This document shows positions 35,076 to 44,468 of a stretch of 64,000 nt of DNA, piece after piece. Both the position numbers and the translations under genes were made by a program. Position 1 is the first letter of the stretch. Each line of letters opens with the position of its first letter. The stretch is from Acidobacteriota bacterium (GTDB taxonomy: Bacteria > Acidobacteriota > Terriglobia > UBA7540), in assembly GCA_023474345.1 (NCBI GenBank), contig JAMCXS010000012.1, positions 32,689-96,688 on the forward strand, read 5' to 3'. The notes under the pieces were generated by a model. It did not search any database, was not told the origin of the DNA, and saw only the letters and a list, made by a program, of their open reading frames with translations.

Positions 35076-35588
35076 AACCTACCATCCTTTCGGAGGTCCC
35101 TTGCTCCCACGGTTCGCGCAAAAGGAATTGCGCATATTCAGATACTGCAAGCACGCTGATGTCGCGCTGCAGTAAAATCCCGGACAGGCGCGTTTCATTT
35201 TAAATGATTTTTCTGACGTATAGTGCAGCGCGACAGCTGATCTCCAAACGCCTCAAGCTGCCCCCGCAGTATCGAGTGCCATCGACCTATCGGCTGACCA
35301 AGTCACTCTTCACTTTCTGCAGGGCGCTCCACTCTATTACAAAGCCCTTACAAAATGGACGTCTAAGGCGCCCATGGAACCTGATCCGTCAGTCCGTTCT
35401 TGACGCCGCTGTGGGTGGGTCTCAAGACCAGTCACGATGAGGTGATCAACGCGAAACCGGCGGTTTTTGCCGGGGTGCTCGACCGGCTACTGCATGAATT
35501 GATTGAATTCGCGCCGATAGGTTTCGACCGCAACCGTAGCTCGGCTCTTCTTTTCTAGTGCGGGTTTTTTCACCGCATTCTGGCCTTT
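35076..35588. other. Intergenic, no gene recognised
   Basis: About 513 bases between the HU gene stop and the GH130 start. A plus-strand stretch near 35400-35530 is open and coding-like, but no family is recognised. A weak TGCGG/CCGCA stem near 35560 might end HU transcription. Confidence 0.35.
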
Positions 35589-35876
35589 TTATTTCTTGGG
35601 TGGGACTACGGCATCTTTGAATGCCTTCGCGAGCTGGAATTTCACTGCGGTCTTCGCGGGGATCTTAATTGCTTCGCCGGTCTGTGGATTTCGTCCCGTG
35701 CGCGCCTTCCAGTGCGCCTTGACCGCTCTGCCGAGACTTGGAAGTATAAACTGGCCATTACTTTTCGTCTCTTTTACCGCCAGTGTAACTAGTACTGCTA
35801 AAACTGCCGCCACGGTCTTCTTTTGCAGCGCTGCCTTCTCCGCTAAGTGGCTCATCACCTGCGATTTCGTCATCAT
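35589..35876 (-). CDS. HU/IHF-family DNA-binding protein
   Basis: A 95-residue nucleoid protein. It starts MMTKSQVMSHLAEKAALQKK, has the HU middle VTLAVKETKSNGQFILPSLG, and the DNA-arm signature ARTGRNPQTGEAIKIPAKT. It bends DNA non-specifically in known relatives. It is Lys/Ala rich with a basic tail (VPPKK). GGAG lies eight bases before ATG 35876. Several hu-type paralogues are common, so no gene name is given. Confidence 0.96.
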   Translation of the reverse strand: MMTKSQVMSHLAEKAALQKKTVAAVLAVLVTLAVKETKSNGQFILPSLGRAVKAHWKARTGRNPQTGEAIKIPAKTAVKFQLAKAFKDAVVPPKK

Positions 35877-36533
35877 CAGTAGTCTCCGTCTCCTCTGCTT
35901 TGAGTGGCAATTATTTACGATCTGGCGACACTATTTCACTGGCGTCCACTTGTCAAGGACCCCCAAGAACCGCGATTGAGCGATGCAATGGCTTTGGCAG
36001 GGCTGTGACGGCTCGACGCGTGGTGACGTGACGGTCCATGAACCGGCTGCGGAGTCGCTCGGCCCCGTTGTGGGGGCGTTCAGCCGCTCTTCATCGGGCG
36101 AGCATCACCTCCTCAGCGACACGGGTCCCTCGTTTACCCGGCTTCCGCCCCTTCGATCGCCTTCTTCTCGGTCACCTCCACAGCCCGGCGCAACTGACGC
36201 GGCGCAGGACGTCTTAAGGCGACTTTCAGTCGCCCCAGAACCTACCGGCTTTCACCCGGTAGTGGTCCAGTCTGCTAACATCAACCCTACACAGCAATCG
36301 TCAGGGCCCGCATTGGGCGGGGCCAAACAAGATACCACGGTAGTTTCGCTCAGCCATATGCCTCCTTCGCGGCTAGAGCTGCTTTGGTCCGCCATCTTTG
36401 TGCAGCACGGCTAAAACCGCGCCCTGACGATTCCGAAGAGAGCTCAAAACAGTAGCCTTAATCTCCGACTTTCCTTTAAGGCTCACAGATTGTTCTGAGT
36501 CTCGTACTGCGGTTCAGACCTGTCTGCCACCTG
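35877..36533. other. Long intergenic stretch with two small hairpins
   Basis: About 657 bases between the Gfo/Idh/MocA gene and HU. It contains GGCGACT/AGTCGCC (36218-36234) and ACCGG/CCGGT (about 36244-36260) stems in tandem. A plus-strand frame (35983-36414) is Ser/Pro rich without motifs and looks spurious. The region ends near the downstream gene stop. Confidence 0.35.
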
Positions 36534-37775
36534 CTAGACGATTTGTTCGGATTCAGCATCCCAACGCACTTCGTTCCCCTGGCGATAAGAAGCCACAGCC
36601 ATCTGGCACGCAATTGCTGAGCGGAAACCGATCTCGAACGGGCAATCCGTTTCTTTCCGGCTGCGCACGCAGTCGAAGAAATTCCGCATGTGGATGTCAG
36701 TTTCATCTCCGGCGCCAACGATATCCGGGGCGGTTGATCCTTCGCCGGAAGTACCGGCCTCCGCGCGGCCGTGTTTCAACGGGCCGGGCACATAGGTGAC
36801 TGCTTCGGTACCGTCGTCTCGTGTTACGGTGCCTTCCGACCCTAGAACAAATTCATCTTCATTGTAATAGCTGCTGCCGAATCCGGAATTCCAGGTGAAA
36901 AGAATCTTTTCCGGCAACGCCATGGTAACGTCCATCGTATCGGGCACCTGCATCTCTGGCGAGAAATAATTCGCTCCACTCATGGATGCCCTTTCAGGGA
37001 TCTGAAGGTCCATCGCTTTGAACCAGAACCCTACCTGATGAACCATGTTTTCGAAGACATTGCCTCCTGAATAGTCCCAATAAAAGCGCCAATTGATCAC
37101 CCGATTCGGGTCAAAAGGATGAAGAGCAGCCTCGCCCTCGAAGGCTTTCCAGTCGACGTGCTGCGGGTTGCAGTCGCTGGGAATCGCCGCTTTCCAGCCA
37201 CCATAAGGCGAATTGCGGTACATATGAGCGTGGATTGCCGTAATCCTGCCCATGGGCTTTGTCCGGACAAGCTCGCGAGCCCGCGCTTGGGCGGGGCTGC
37301 TGGTTGACTGGATTCCGATCTGCACAACACGGTCTGAAGCCAGCACCGCGTGTCGCATCCGGCGGGCGTGATCAGGACAGAAGGCCATGGTTTTTTCCTG
37401 GTAGACATCCTTGCCGGCCTCAATAGACGGAACAAAATTCAGCGCATGCTGATGCTGCGGCGTCGCAATGAGTACGGCATCGATGCTCTTGTCATCCAGC
37501 ATTCGGCGGAAATCCGTATAGGTTTTGACAGTGGGAGCAATTCGCTTAACCTCTTCGAAACGTCGCGTGTAAACGTCGGCAACCGCAACCGCCTCAGTGT
37601 TAGGCGCATTGATCGCCGCCTTAAAAATCGCCTTACCGCGCCCTCCGGCTCCAATGAGCCCAAACCGGATGCGATCATTAGCACCCAGTATCCGGCCCGA
37701 AGGGACTAATCCTGAAACTGCCATGGCAGTGCTGCCTCGAAGAACCTGACGTATAAAAGTTCGCCTGTTTGACAT
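36534..37775 (-). CDS. Gfo/Idh/MocA-family oxidoreductase, Tat-exported
   Basis: A 413-residue protein. Leader SNRRTFIRQVLRG followed by a hydrophobic stretch is a Tat signal. The NAD(P)-binding Rossmann domain has FGLIGAGGRGKAIFKAA (about 38-54) and DAVLIATPQHQHA. The signature EKTMAFCPDHAR replaces the usual EKP motif; the Lys is kept. The C-terminal half is the alpha/beta substrate domain. Exported members act on glycans or cofactors in known bacteroidetes and acidobacteria. The substrate here is unknown. GGAGG precedes ATG 37775. Confidence 0.93.
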   Translation of the reverse strand: MSNRRTFIRQVLRGSTAMAVSGLVPSGRILGANDRIRFGLIGAGGRGKAIFKAAINAPNTEAVAVADVYTRRFEEVKRIAPTVKTYTDFRRMLDDKSIDAVLIATPQHQHALNFVPSIEAGKDVYQEKTMAFCPDHARRMRHAVLASDRVVQIGIQSTSSPAQARARELVRTKPMGRITAIHAHMYRNSPYGGWKAAIPSDCNPQHVDWKAFEGEAALHPFDPNRVINWRFYWDYSGGNVFENMVHQVGFWFKAMDLQIPERASMSGANYFSPEMQVPDTMDVTMALPEKILFTWNSGFGSSYYNEDEFVLGSEGTVTRDDGTEAVTYVPGPLKHGRAEAGTSGEGSTAPDIVGAGDETDIHMRNFFDCVRSRKETDCPFEIGFRSAIACQMAVASYRQGNEVRWDAESEQIV

Positions 37776-38113
37776 TACGACCTCCAGTTAAAATGCGGTT
37801 AGCTAATGACCTGATACATCAAAAAATCGCGGAGGACTGTTGCCGAAAGGAATTGGCTCACATCCTGTTTGGCAAAGCCACAAAACTCGCCCGGCAAGTC
37901 AAGGTGTGTCCTCGCTCTGGACGGACTATATAGAGCGCACAATATCCGCCCGAACTCGGAGCTTGAGTTTTTTTAAATGACCTCAGGCTGACCAAATCCC
38001 GCCGCCCTCCCGGGTATCGCGCAGCTCAGCGATACTAAACCAGCGCACCTTGTTACATCCGTTCCAGCCGCATGTCAAGGACATGTTCCAAGCCCGCAAA
38101 ACACGCAAATGAA
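37776..38113. other. Intergenic, no gene recognised
   Basis: About 338 bases between thiD and the oxidoreductase gene on the minus strand. It should contain the oxidoreductase promoter; no consensus stands out. Confidence 0.35.
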
Positions 38114-38926
38114 CTACTTGTTGAGTCCGTGTGAAAACGACGGATTTGCCGGGCCTTGACCGCCCCCTAAGGGGAGGCCGGCCGCGATGGCATGAGTAAC
38201 AAACTCCTTGGCGCCAGCCACGCTCTCCCGCACTGTTTTCCCTTTTGCCAGCCCCGCGGCAATGGCTGAAGCAAAAATACAACCGGTGCCGTGGCTGTTT
38301 TTCGTCTGTATCCTGCCGGCCGGGTACTCAAAAAACTCCTGGCCATCGAACATTACGTCAACAGCATTACCTTCGAGATGGCCTCCCTTGATTACCACGT
38401 ACTCCGGTCCTAAGTCGCGAATTGCGCGCGCCGCCTCGCGCATCTGTTTAAGGCTATTAATTTCACGCCCGAGGAGAATGCCAGCTTCCGGCAGGTTGGG
38501 CGTCACGACAGTAGCCAGCGGAAGCAACACTTTTTTGAGCGTCTCAGCGGCCTCAGGTTTGAGCAGTGGAGTACCACTCTTGGCGAGCATAACCGGGTCA
38601 ACCACCACGGGACATTGGCGACGTTCGGGGAGCGCTGCTGCCACCGCATCGATGATCGCAGCGCTTGAGAGCATTCCGGTCTTCACCGCATCGCAACCGA
38701 TGTCCGCTAAACAGACTTGCATCTGTCGCGCAACGAATCTCGCTTCCATTTCGACAACTTCAAAAACTCCCAGTGTGTTTTGGGCCGTCACAGCCGTGAG
38801 AGCGGTCATGCCATAAGCGCCGAGCGCGGAAACCGTTTTCAGATCCGCTTGAATTCCGGCCCCACCGCTTGAATCTGATCCGGCAACGATGAGCACTCGC
38901 GGGATTGTTGAGTTCTTATAGGCCAT
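38114..38926 (-). CDS. thiD: Hydroxymethylpyrimidine/phosphomethylpyrimidine kinase
   Basis: A 270-residue ribokinase-fold enzyme that phosphorylates HMP and HMP-P in thiamine synthesis. Family motifs are VLIVAGSDSSGGAGIQADLKT (first 30 residues), AVKTGML, VVDPVMLAKSG, VVTPNLPEAGILLG, and the ATP/anion loop KNSHGTGCIFASAIAA with the catalytic Asp region close by. Length and motifs are typical. No other thi gene is adjacent. AAGGA precedes ATG 38926. Confidence 0.97.
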   Translation of the reverse strand: MAYKNSTIPRVLIVAGSDSSGGAGIQADLKTVSALGAYGMTALTAVTAQNTLGVFEVVEMEARFVARQMQVCLADIGCDAVKTGMLSSAAIIDAVAAALPERRQCPVVVDPVMLAKSGTPLLKPEAAETLKKVLLPLATVVTPNLPEAGILLGREINSLKQMREAARAIRDLGPEYVVIKGGHLEGNAVDVMFDGQEFFEYPAGRIQTKNSHGTGCIFASAIAAGLAKGKTVRESVAGAKEFVTHAIAAGLPLGGGQGPANPSFSHGLNK

Positions 38927-39160
38927 GTTGGTCCTTCGGGGTCATCACGTTCTGGTTTCAAAAGCCGAGTTCGCCGGCCTTCCATACCTCAGCTTGTTTC
39001 CTGAAATCGCCGGCGTCAACGGCCAGGGTGATCGTATGAGCGCCAGGTTTAAGTTCCAGCCAGTTTGATCAGATGCCCATCGCACCCAACCATCCATATA
39101 ATATAAGCAGGAACCTCGGACCAACAATCTTGGGATCTTTGAGATAAGAAGGAGGAAGCT

Positions 39161-39757
39161 ATGCGCAGGGTAGTCCTTCTTTTTGGTCTATTGGCTTTCG
39201 CTATGCCCCAAGTAGCATTAGCACAGCGATTCCAGGGAATTGAGATTTTTGGAGGCTACGCATACCTGAGAGACAATCTCAGTTCGACGTACTCACCGTT
39301 TTACCTTTCGCCCACGCGTTTCGGAAACGACTTTCCTTTAAACGGCTGGCAAGCGTCGGTCACAGAGAACGCGACCGATTGGCTCGGCATCACTCAGGAG
39401 TTTGGGGGCTTTTACGGGACGGAGCGGCTACAGGGTTTTGACAACCATTTCAGCATGTTTTCGATTCTCTCCGGGCCGCGATTTTCCTACCCGCGTCTCA
39501 AAGTAGTCACGCCTTTTGCCCACGCGCTGTTTGGTTACGATCAGACATCCGTTTCTTTGCCGGGTACGAACCTGTCCGCCACCAGCAGTTCCTATGCCAT
39601 GGCTCTTGGCGGAGGGATGGATGTCAAGGTGTCTGGGCACATTGCCATTCGGCTTTTCCAAGCCGACTATTACCTGACGCGCGACTTCGGCAGCACCCAG
39701 AACAATCTGCGCTTTTCAGCGGGCGTGGTCTTCCGGTTCGGAGGCCGTGGATATTGA
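39161..39757 (+). CDS. Outer-membrane beta-barrel protein
   Basis: A 198-residue protein with signal peptide 1-22 (LLAFAMPQVALAQ). The mature part alternates polar and aromatic residues in eight or so strands, as in small OmpA/OmpW-like barrels: GIEIFGGYAYLRDN, GGFYGTERLQG, GPRFSYPRLKV, SAGVVFRFGGRGY. The C-terminal strand ends in Tyr. Function is unknown. GGAGGAAGCT precedes the ATG, with a TATAAT at 39097 upstream. Confidence 0.85.
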   Translation: MRRVVLLFGLLAFAMPQVALAQRFQGIEIFGGYAYLRDNLSSTYSPFYLSPTRFGNDFPLNGWQASVTENATDWLGITQEFGGFYGTERLQGFDNHFSMFSILSGPRFSYPRLKVVTPFAHALFGYDQTSVSLPGTNLSATSSSYAMALGGGMDVKVSGHIAIRLFQADYYLTRDFGSTQNNLRFSAGVVFRFGGRGY

Positions 39758-39860
39758 TTTGCAGTTCGCATCAATGCTTGAGTGGAATGTTATCCGTCGG
39801 TATGTGATTTTTTGAGGTGCGGGTAAGCGGGCTGCACAACTTTACCTGGAAAGGTGAATT

Positions 39861-40157
39861 ATGGCATCGACAATAGAAGTAGTAAGAAGCGCACCCGGCA
39901 AGTTCAGGGTTAGTGTAAAGGATTCGAACAGCCAGTCCTCCCATCTCGTCTCTTTAAGAGCCGATTATTACCAAACGCTGACCGAGGGCAGGGTGCCGGA
40001 AGAAGAACTCATCGAGCAGTCGTTTGAGTTTCTTCTAAAGCACGAACCAAAAGAATCAATCCTTAGAGAGTTTGATCTGTCGGTAATCAGCCGGTACTTT
40101 CCACGCTACGAGACTGAAATCAAGAAGCGCTTAGGCGCTGAGCCGTCGTCAAGATAA
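39861..40157 (+). CDS. Small conserved-looking protein of unknown function
   Basis: A 98-residue soluble protein with two parts: a beta-rich start (IEVVRSAPGKFRVSVKDS) and a helical part (VPEEELIEQSFEFLLKHEP, FDLSVISRYFPRYETEIKKR). I do not recognise a family with certainty. AAAGGTG lies before ATG 39861. It follows the barrel gene by about 100 bp on the same strand and is convergent with the sulfatase-like gene. Confidence 0.75.
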   Translation: MASTIEVVRSAPGKFRVSVKDSNSQSSHLVSLRADYYQTLTEGRVPEEELIEQSFEFLLKHEPKESILREFDLSVISRYFPRYETEIKKRLGAEPSSR

Positions 40158-40216
40158 AGGAACTGTTTAGCTCGACACGGAATCGGGTCGCTTGGTTCCA
40201 GTTTTTCCGTTCGTTC

Positions 40217-41638
40217 TCATGGGTTTGCGTAGCCGAGGCTCTTCAGCATTTCGAAATCTTCTTTCGAAAGGTGGCCCTGTGGCTCCATGCCGCGATTGGT
40301 CGCCTTGAACCAAGAATCAAGGCCTTCCCGGTACCCGGTCAACGTTGCAATACTCATCCCTTTCGAGGAGACTGGCTTGGCTTGTGAAAATACGTCATCA
40401 AGTCGGTAGAGCCGAAGAGCGTCCTGGCTTCCGGATGAAACCACTTTGAGGTTACCTTCTACGAAACCTGTTAACGAAGGGATACGCTTCGTCTCAGCCC
40501 ATGTCCAAAATATGCTCATCCACTGTGGAGGCAAAAGCGTCGGCTCGGAGTAGACTAAAAAGTACGTAGGCCGAGCCGGGGCATCTTTCCCTCCGTTTGT
40601 AATCATCGGCTTCAGACTGTATCCGGATTGACCCGGAACCCTGAAATGCAAGCCCACGTAACTGAGAATGGTCGGCAAAATATCAACCGTGGAGACGTTT
40701 GCCTTGATCCGCTCCCCTTGTGGAATTTCCTTGGGATAGGAAAAGATCAGCGGGACGTGCATCTCTTGTTGATTAATATGGTACCCGTGCCCCCAGATAC
40801 CGTGCTCACCCAAATTTTCACCGTGATCGGCAACAAACACAATCAACGTCTGGTCTCGAACGCCTAAATCGTCGAGGAGTTTGAACGTCTTGGCGAGGTC
40901 ATTATCGTCAATGGCGATTTCGCTGTCGTAAGCGCGAATTTTCGCCGCCCGGTACGCATCCACGGAAGCAGAGATGGGAAATATCTTGGCATTTTTCATG
41001 TGCGGCAGATGGGCAAATTGGGGATGGAGAACATACGGCTCATGCGGGTCAAAGTAATGGACCCAGAGGAAAAAACGCGAATGGCCATGCTTTCGCAGCC
41101 AGCGGCGGCTGGCGGCGCCTACTTGGTTTCCGCGGCGCGCCGAGTTAACCATCTTGTAATGGTAAGTAAAATTCTGGTTGTAGATGTGAAACCCACGTCC
41201 TAGGCCGGTCATGCTCTTCCTGAGAGTCCAGGCGCTGATGAAAGCTGCTGTCTTGTAACCCAAGCGATGAAAGATTTGAGCGAGCAAAATGGGCCGCGGA
41301 TGGGTGGACATGTGCATGCCATTGATGGTGGCGCCATGCTGCTGGGGATAGAGCGAAGTCATCATAGTGATATGAGATGGCCCGGTAAGAGGTTCGACGG
41401 TATAGGCGTTCTCGAAGAGAACACCGTGGGCAGCCAGTCGGTCAATAGTCGGCGATGTTCTCCGCACATACCCGTAACAGGAAAGATGGTCCGCACGAGT
41501 CGTATCAAAAGTAATCAGCAGGACGTTGGGAGCCGATTTCGCGTCAAACTGCGACTTGTGTATCGTTTTAAGTGTTTTAGCCGGCAAAAAATAAGGTATA
41601 AGAATGATTCCCAGGCAAGCGCCAAGAAAGCGACGCAT
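40217..41638 (-). CDS. Exported sulfatase-like hydrolase with Thr at the active site
   Basis: A 473-residue alkaline-phosphatase-superfamily protein with a signal peptide at 1-20. NVLLITFDTTRADHLSCYGY (39-58) supplies metal-binding Asp residues. The site where sulfatases carry formylglycine (C-x-P-S-R) here reads TGPSH (85-89), so Thr is the likely nucleophile and no formylglycine is made. FVADHGENLGEHG and GHGYH give the second metal site. It could be a phosphodiesterase, phosphonoacetate-type or phosphotransferase enzyme rather than a true sulfatase. GGAGG precedes ATG 41638. Confidence 0.87.
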   Translation of the reverse strand: MRRFLGACLGIILIPYFLPAKTLKTIHKSQFDAKSAPNVLLITFDTTRADHLSCYGYVRRTSPTIDRLAAHGVLFENAYTVEPLTGPSHITMMTSLYPQQHGATINGMHMSTHPRPILLAQIFHRLGYKTAAFISAWTLRKSMTGLGRGFHIYNQNFTYHYKMVNSARRGNQVGAASRRWLRKHGHSRFFLWVHYFDPHEPYVLHPQFAHLPHMKNAKIFPISASVDAYRAAKIRAYDSEIAIDDNDLAKTFKLLDDLGVRDQTLIVFVADHGENLGEHGIWGHGYHINQQEMHVPLIFSYPKEIPQGERIKANVSTVDILPTILSYVGLHFRVPGQSGYSLKPMITNGGKDAPARPTYFLVYSEPTLLPPQWMSIFWTWAETKRIPSLTGFVEGNLKVVSSGSQDALRLYRLDDVFSQAKPVSSKGMSIATLTGYREGLDSWFKATNRGMEPQGHLSKEDFEMLKSLGYANP

Positions 41639-41729
41639 CAAACACCTCCAGAAAGTTACTTCTTGCTAAACCGCCCCGTACGACTCCGTTGATCCCATGG
41701 ATCCCGTAGGCCAAACTGGCGTGTAAATT

Positions 41730-42506
41730 TCAGCGCGGTGAGTGCCCAGCCACTCTTAGAATCGATCCCCCCGCCGCGGACGCCATTTGGTCAGGCGTCA
41801 GTTCACGGAGGATCATTCCGTCTTTCATTTCGACAACCCGATCCGCTCGCAAGGCAACGTCAGGATTATGGGTTACCATCAAGGTTGTCAGGCCAAGGTC
41901 ACTCTTAAGTCGAAGGATCAAGTCAAGTACCGCCGCAGCGTTCTTAGAATCGAGGTTGCCCGTTGGCTCGTCAGCGAGAAGAATATCAGGATTATTGATG
42001 AGCGCGCGTGCGATGGCAACCCGCTGTTGTTCTCCGGCCGAAAGCTCGTTTACGCGCCGGAGGTTCTTTTTTTCTAGTCCTACCGCGGCGAGCAGATCAT
42101 CCACCGACCTCGGCGGACGTTCCTGCCTCCAGCCGAGCAGGCGAGGGGACTCGATGTTATTTTTCGCGGAAAGAAAGCCCAGCAGATTAAACCGCTGGAA
42201 GACAAAACCAATCCTGGTATTGCGAAGGTGCGCCCGAGCGGCGTCCGGCAGGCTGGAAATAGGAACTCCATTGATAAGGACTTCCCCACTTGTCGGTGTT
42301 GCCAAGCCTGCAATCAGATAAAGCAGAGTTGACTTGCCCGAGCCTGACGCACCCATGATTGCCACAAATTCGCCCGAGCGAACCTTTAAGTCCACTCTAT
42401 TAACCGCGGGTGCCGACGCGGAACTGGAATCATAGACTTTGGTCAACCCGCGCGTCTCAATCACAGGCTGCGCATTGCCGGGAGCAAGTTCGCTTCTGTT
42501 ATTCAT
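41730..42506 (-). CDS. ABC transporter ATP-binding protein, LolD/MacB type
   Basis: A 258-residue ATPase. Walker A is GASGSGKST (52-60), the Q-loop is VFQRFN, the signature LSAGEQQRVAIARAL, and Walker B ILLADEPTGNLD, followed by the H-loop MVTHNPDVA. The TGNLDSKN form is typical of the LolD/FtsE/MacB group. Its ATG overlaps the end of the permease gene by eight bases (ATGAATAA), so the two are translationally coupled. It likely powers lipoprotein or small-molecule extrusion. Confidence 0.96.
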   Translation of the reverse strand: MNNRSELAPGNAQPVIETRGLTKVYDSSSASAPAVNRVDLKVRSGEFVAIMGASGSGKSTLLYLIAGLATPTSGEVLINGVPISSLPDAARAHLRNTRIGFVFQRFNLLGFLSAKNNIESPRLLGWRQERPPRSVDDLLAAVGLEKKNLRRVNELSAGEQQRVAIARALINNPDILLADEPTGNLDSKNAAAVLDLILRLKSDLGLTTLMVTHNPDVALRADRVVEMKDGMILRELTPDQMASAAGGSILRVAGHSPR

Positions 42507-43605
42507 AAGCAAGTGCGGCAATAGGCTCGCTGGTGCTGGCCCGATAGGCCGGATATGCCCCGCCCAGGATAGCACTGGCGAAAGCTATGACAGCTACCCG
42601 CAGGACGGCACTCACGGGCAGCAGGAAGCTAAGTGCCGGATAAATAGAGAGAACGATTGCCTTGACTACTAAGTAAAGAATTAGTGAAAGCCCTCCGCCG
42701 AACAAACAGAGCAGGCAAGCCTCCCCCAGAAACAGGTTCAGCATGTAGCGCCGGCTCGCGCCGAGCGCGCGGAGAATTCCAATTTCGCGCGTTTGCGCAA
42801 GCATTTGGACGTAAAGAGCCAGGAATATGACCAGGAAGTTAATGACTCCGGCAAATCCTACCACCACCAGCAGGAACTGACTTAGTCCCAGGAAAGAGGA
42901 AGTCGTGATGAGCGTAGTAAGATCGCTCATCTTGGTGATCTGATACGCGCGCAGAGCCCCGCCATCAAACTCCCGCAATCGCTTCTCCACCACGCTGTCC
43001 AAATTCGGAGATGTGCACTTCACAAAGATGACTGCACACTTGCCGGGAGCGACCAGATCCTGGAGTGTCTTGAGCGGAATGAAAACTCGGGCCCCTTTGC
43101 CGTGCTCGACTATGCCGCAGATCGTGAAATGGTGATCCAAAATATCCACCGTGTTTCCCACGTGCACATGATGAGTGTTGACGTAGATGTTGTCGACGAG
43201 GGCGGTATACGGTCCCGTAAAAGGTCCGCCTTGTAGGTAGTCGAACCCTCCCGTCACCCGGTTGAAACTCGCGAGATCGATCCCGAAAACAGCCTCGAAG
43301 CGGTTGGTAAAGCTAACATTAGTGGCTGTTGGAGTTGCCGCGGCAATCCCTTTGACCTCCAAAATCTTCCGGGCCATCGAATCCGGCATCACGTTCTCAC
43401 CAAGACCCAGAATGTAAGAGGAATGAGGCGGCTGAATCATGAGATCGGCCCCGATGCCCTCCGTTCGATGGATCTTTTCGTCCATGAGGCCAGTCGCCAG
43501 ACCCTTTATCACCAGCCCGAGCAACAAGGCCACACTGATCATCCCCATCGACAAGAGCATCCTGACCGGATGATGCAGTAACTGCCTTATCATCAACTTG
43601 AGCAC
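42499..43605 (-). CDS. FtsX/MacB-type ABC transporter permease
   Basis: A 368-residue inner-membrane protein. One N-terminal helix (about 13-33) is followed by a roughly 200-residue periplasmic MacB_PCD-like domain. Three C-terminal helices contain the FtsX pattern QTREIGILRALGASRRYMLNL. GTG 43605 follows AGAGGG. Together with the downstream ATPase it forms a complete half-transporter pair. No membrane-fusion or outer-membrane partner is adjacent. An XRE regulator lies upstream. Confidence 0.92.
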   Translation of the reverse strand: MLKLMIRQLLHHPVRMLLSMGMISVALLLGLVIKGLATGLMDEKIHRTEGIGADLMIQPPHSSYILGLGENVMPDSMARKILEVKGIAAATPTATNVSFTNRFEAVFGIDLASFNRVTGGFDYLQGGPFTGPYTALVDNIYVNTHHVHVGNTVDILDHHFTICGIVEHGKGARVFIPLKTLQDLVAPGKCAVIFVKCTSPNLDSVVEKRLREFDGGALRAYQITKMSDLTTLITTSSFLGLSQFLLVVVGFAGVINFLVIFLALYVQMLAQTREIGILRALGASRRYMLNLFLGEACLLCLFGGGLSLILYLVVKAIVLSIYPALSFLLPVSAVLRVAVIAFASAILGGAYPAYRASTSEPIAALAYE

Positions 43606-43923
43606 GAGACCCTCTTAAAGCTGGTAACGGCGCTCTCCCGCACTTAGTCGCCCACTCTTTTATCTTACGGCAATTGGATGAGGTTTGACGAGGATTGGGT
43701 TGCGATTTAAAAAATAAGAACCAGGTTTATTGTCCCAACTCGGGCACAGACCCAGGGGGAAGAACTTCCGAAACGGTTGGTTTATGAAACAATCGTCGAA
43801 AAACTAAGTTTGAGGGAATAAAGACCCCAAGACAAATCCCACCCCGGGGTCTGAAAGGCCTTAGCAACGGTTTTGTCGGCCGTTCGCCCGGTTCTCCTCT
43901 ACTCAGCGCGAGCGTTAGAACCG
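43606..43923. other. Intergenic, no gene recognised
   Basis: About 318 bases between the permease start and the XRE regulator stop. It should hold the ABC operon promoter. No consensus pair was found. Confidence 0.35.
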
Positions 43924-44319
43924 TCAGTCTTCAGGGTTCACCGTGCGAACGGCCATCTTTTTAGCAAGAGCCAGTATGACGTTGCGGTCTGTAGGGGAAA
44001 GATGTTCTTGAAGTTCTCGCAACTTCAGCAGGAACCTGGCTTCTTCTCCTGCAGCTCCCTCCTGCTGGGAAAGGCGCTCGATCGTAAGGTGGGACGCAGT
44101 GCCGTTCTGGGGCGGCTCTTCATTATTTCGGCAGAAAAGCCTGTAAAGAGGCACATCCAGAGCCCCGGCAAATCGTTCCAGAGTCTCCAGAGACGGAACG
44201 GTATGGCCGTTTTCAACTCGGGAAATGTAACACCTCAACAGGCCCGTCCGTTCCTCAATGTCACCTTGAGAGAGCCGCTGTTGTTCCCGCAGTTCGCGGA
44301 TCCGCTCACCAATTCCCAT
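43924..44319 (-). CDS. XRE-family helix-turn-helix regulator
   Basis: A 131-residue DNA-binding protein. The HTH spans about 6-61: IRELREQQRLSQGDIEERTG, LLRCYISRVENGHTVPSLETLERFAGAL. The C-terminal half is helical and charged, with no sensor domain recognised. GGAGGGGGG precedes ATG 44319. It may control the nearby ABC pair or itself; targets are unknown. Confidence 0.94.
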   Translation of the reverse strand: MGIGERIRELREQQRLSQGDIEERTGLLRCYISRVENGHTVPSLETLERFAGALDVPLYRLFCRNNEEPPQNGTASHLTIERLSQQEGAAGEEARFLLKLRELQEHLSPTDRNVILALAKKMAVRTVNPED

Positions 44320-44468
44320 CGCTTCCCCCCTCCAATATCACACTCCCGATTGTTAGCCCACCACGGCTTCTAAACCCGAAGATTATGTGATATGGGTGAA
44401 CTAGACAAGACTACGTCAGTACTAGCACTGAAGTACCACTAAGGAACTGACTATGGGAGGCAAGCCGT

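Noticed and set aside
35983..36414. 143-codon plus-strand frame in the gap between HU and the oxidoreductase gene
   Set aside because: Composition is Ser/Pro/Arg rich without motifs, no ribosome site, and it spans two small hairpins; it looks like chance.
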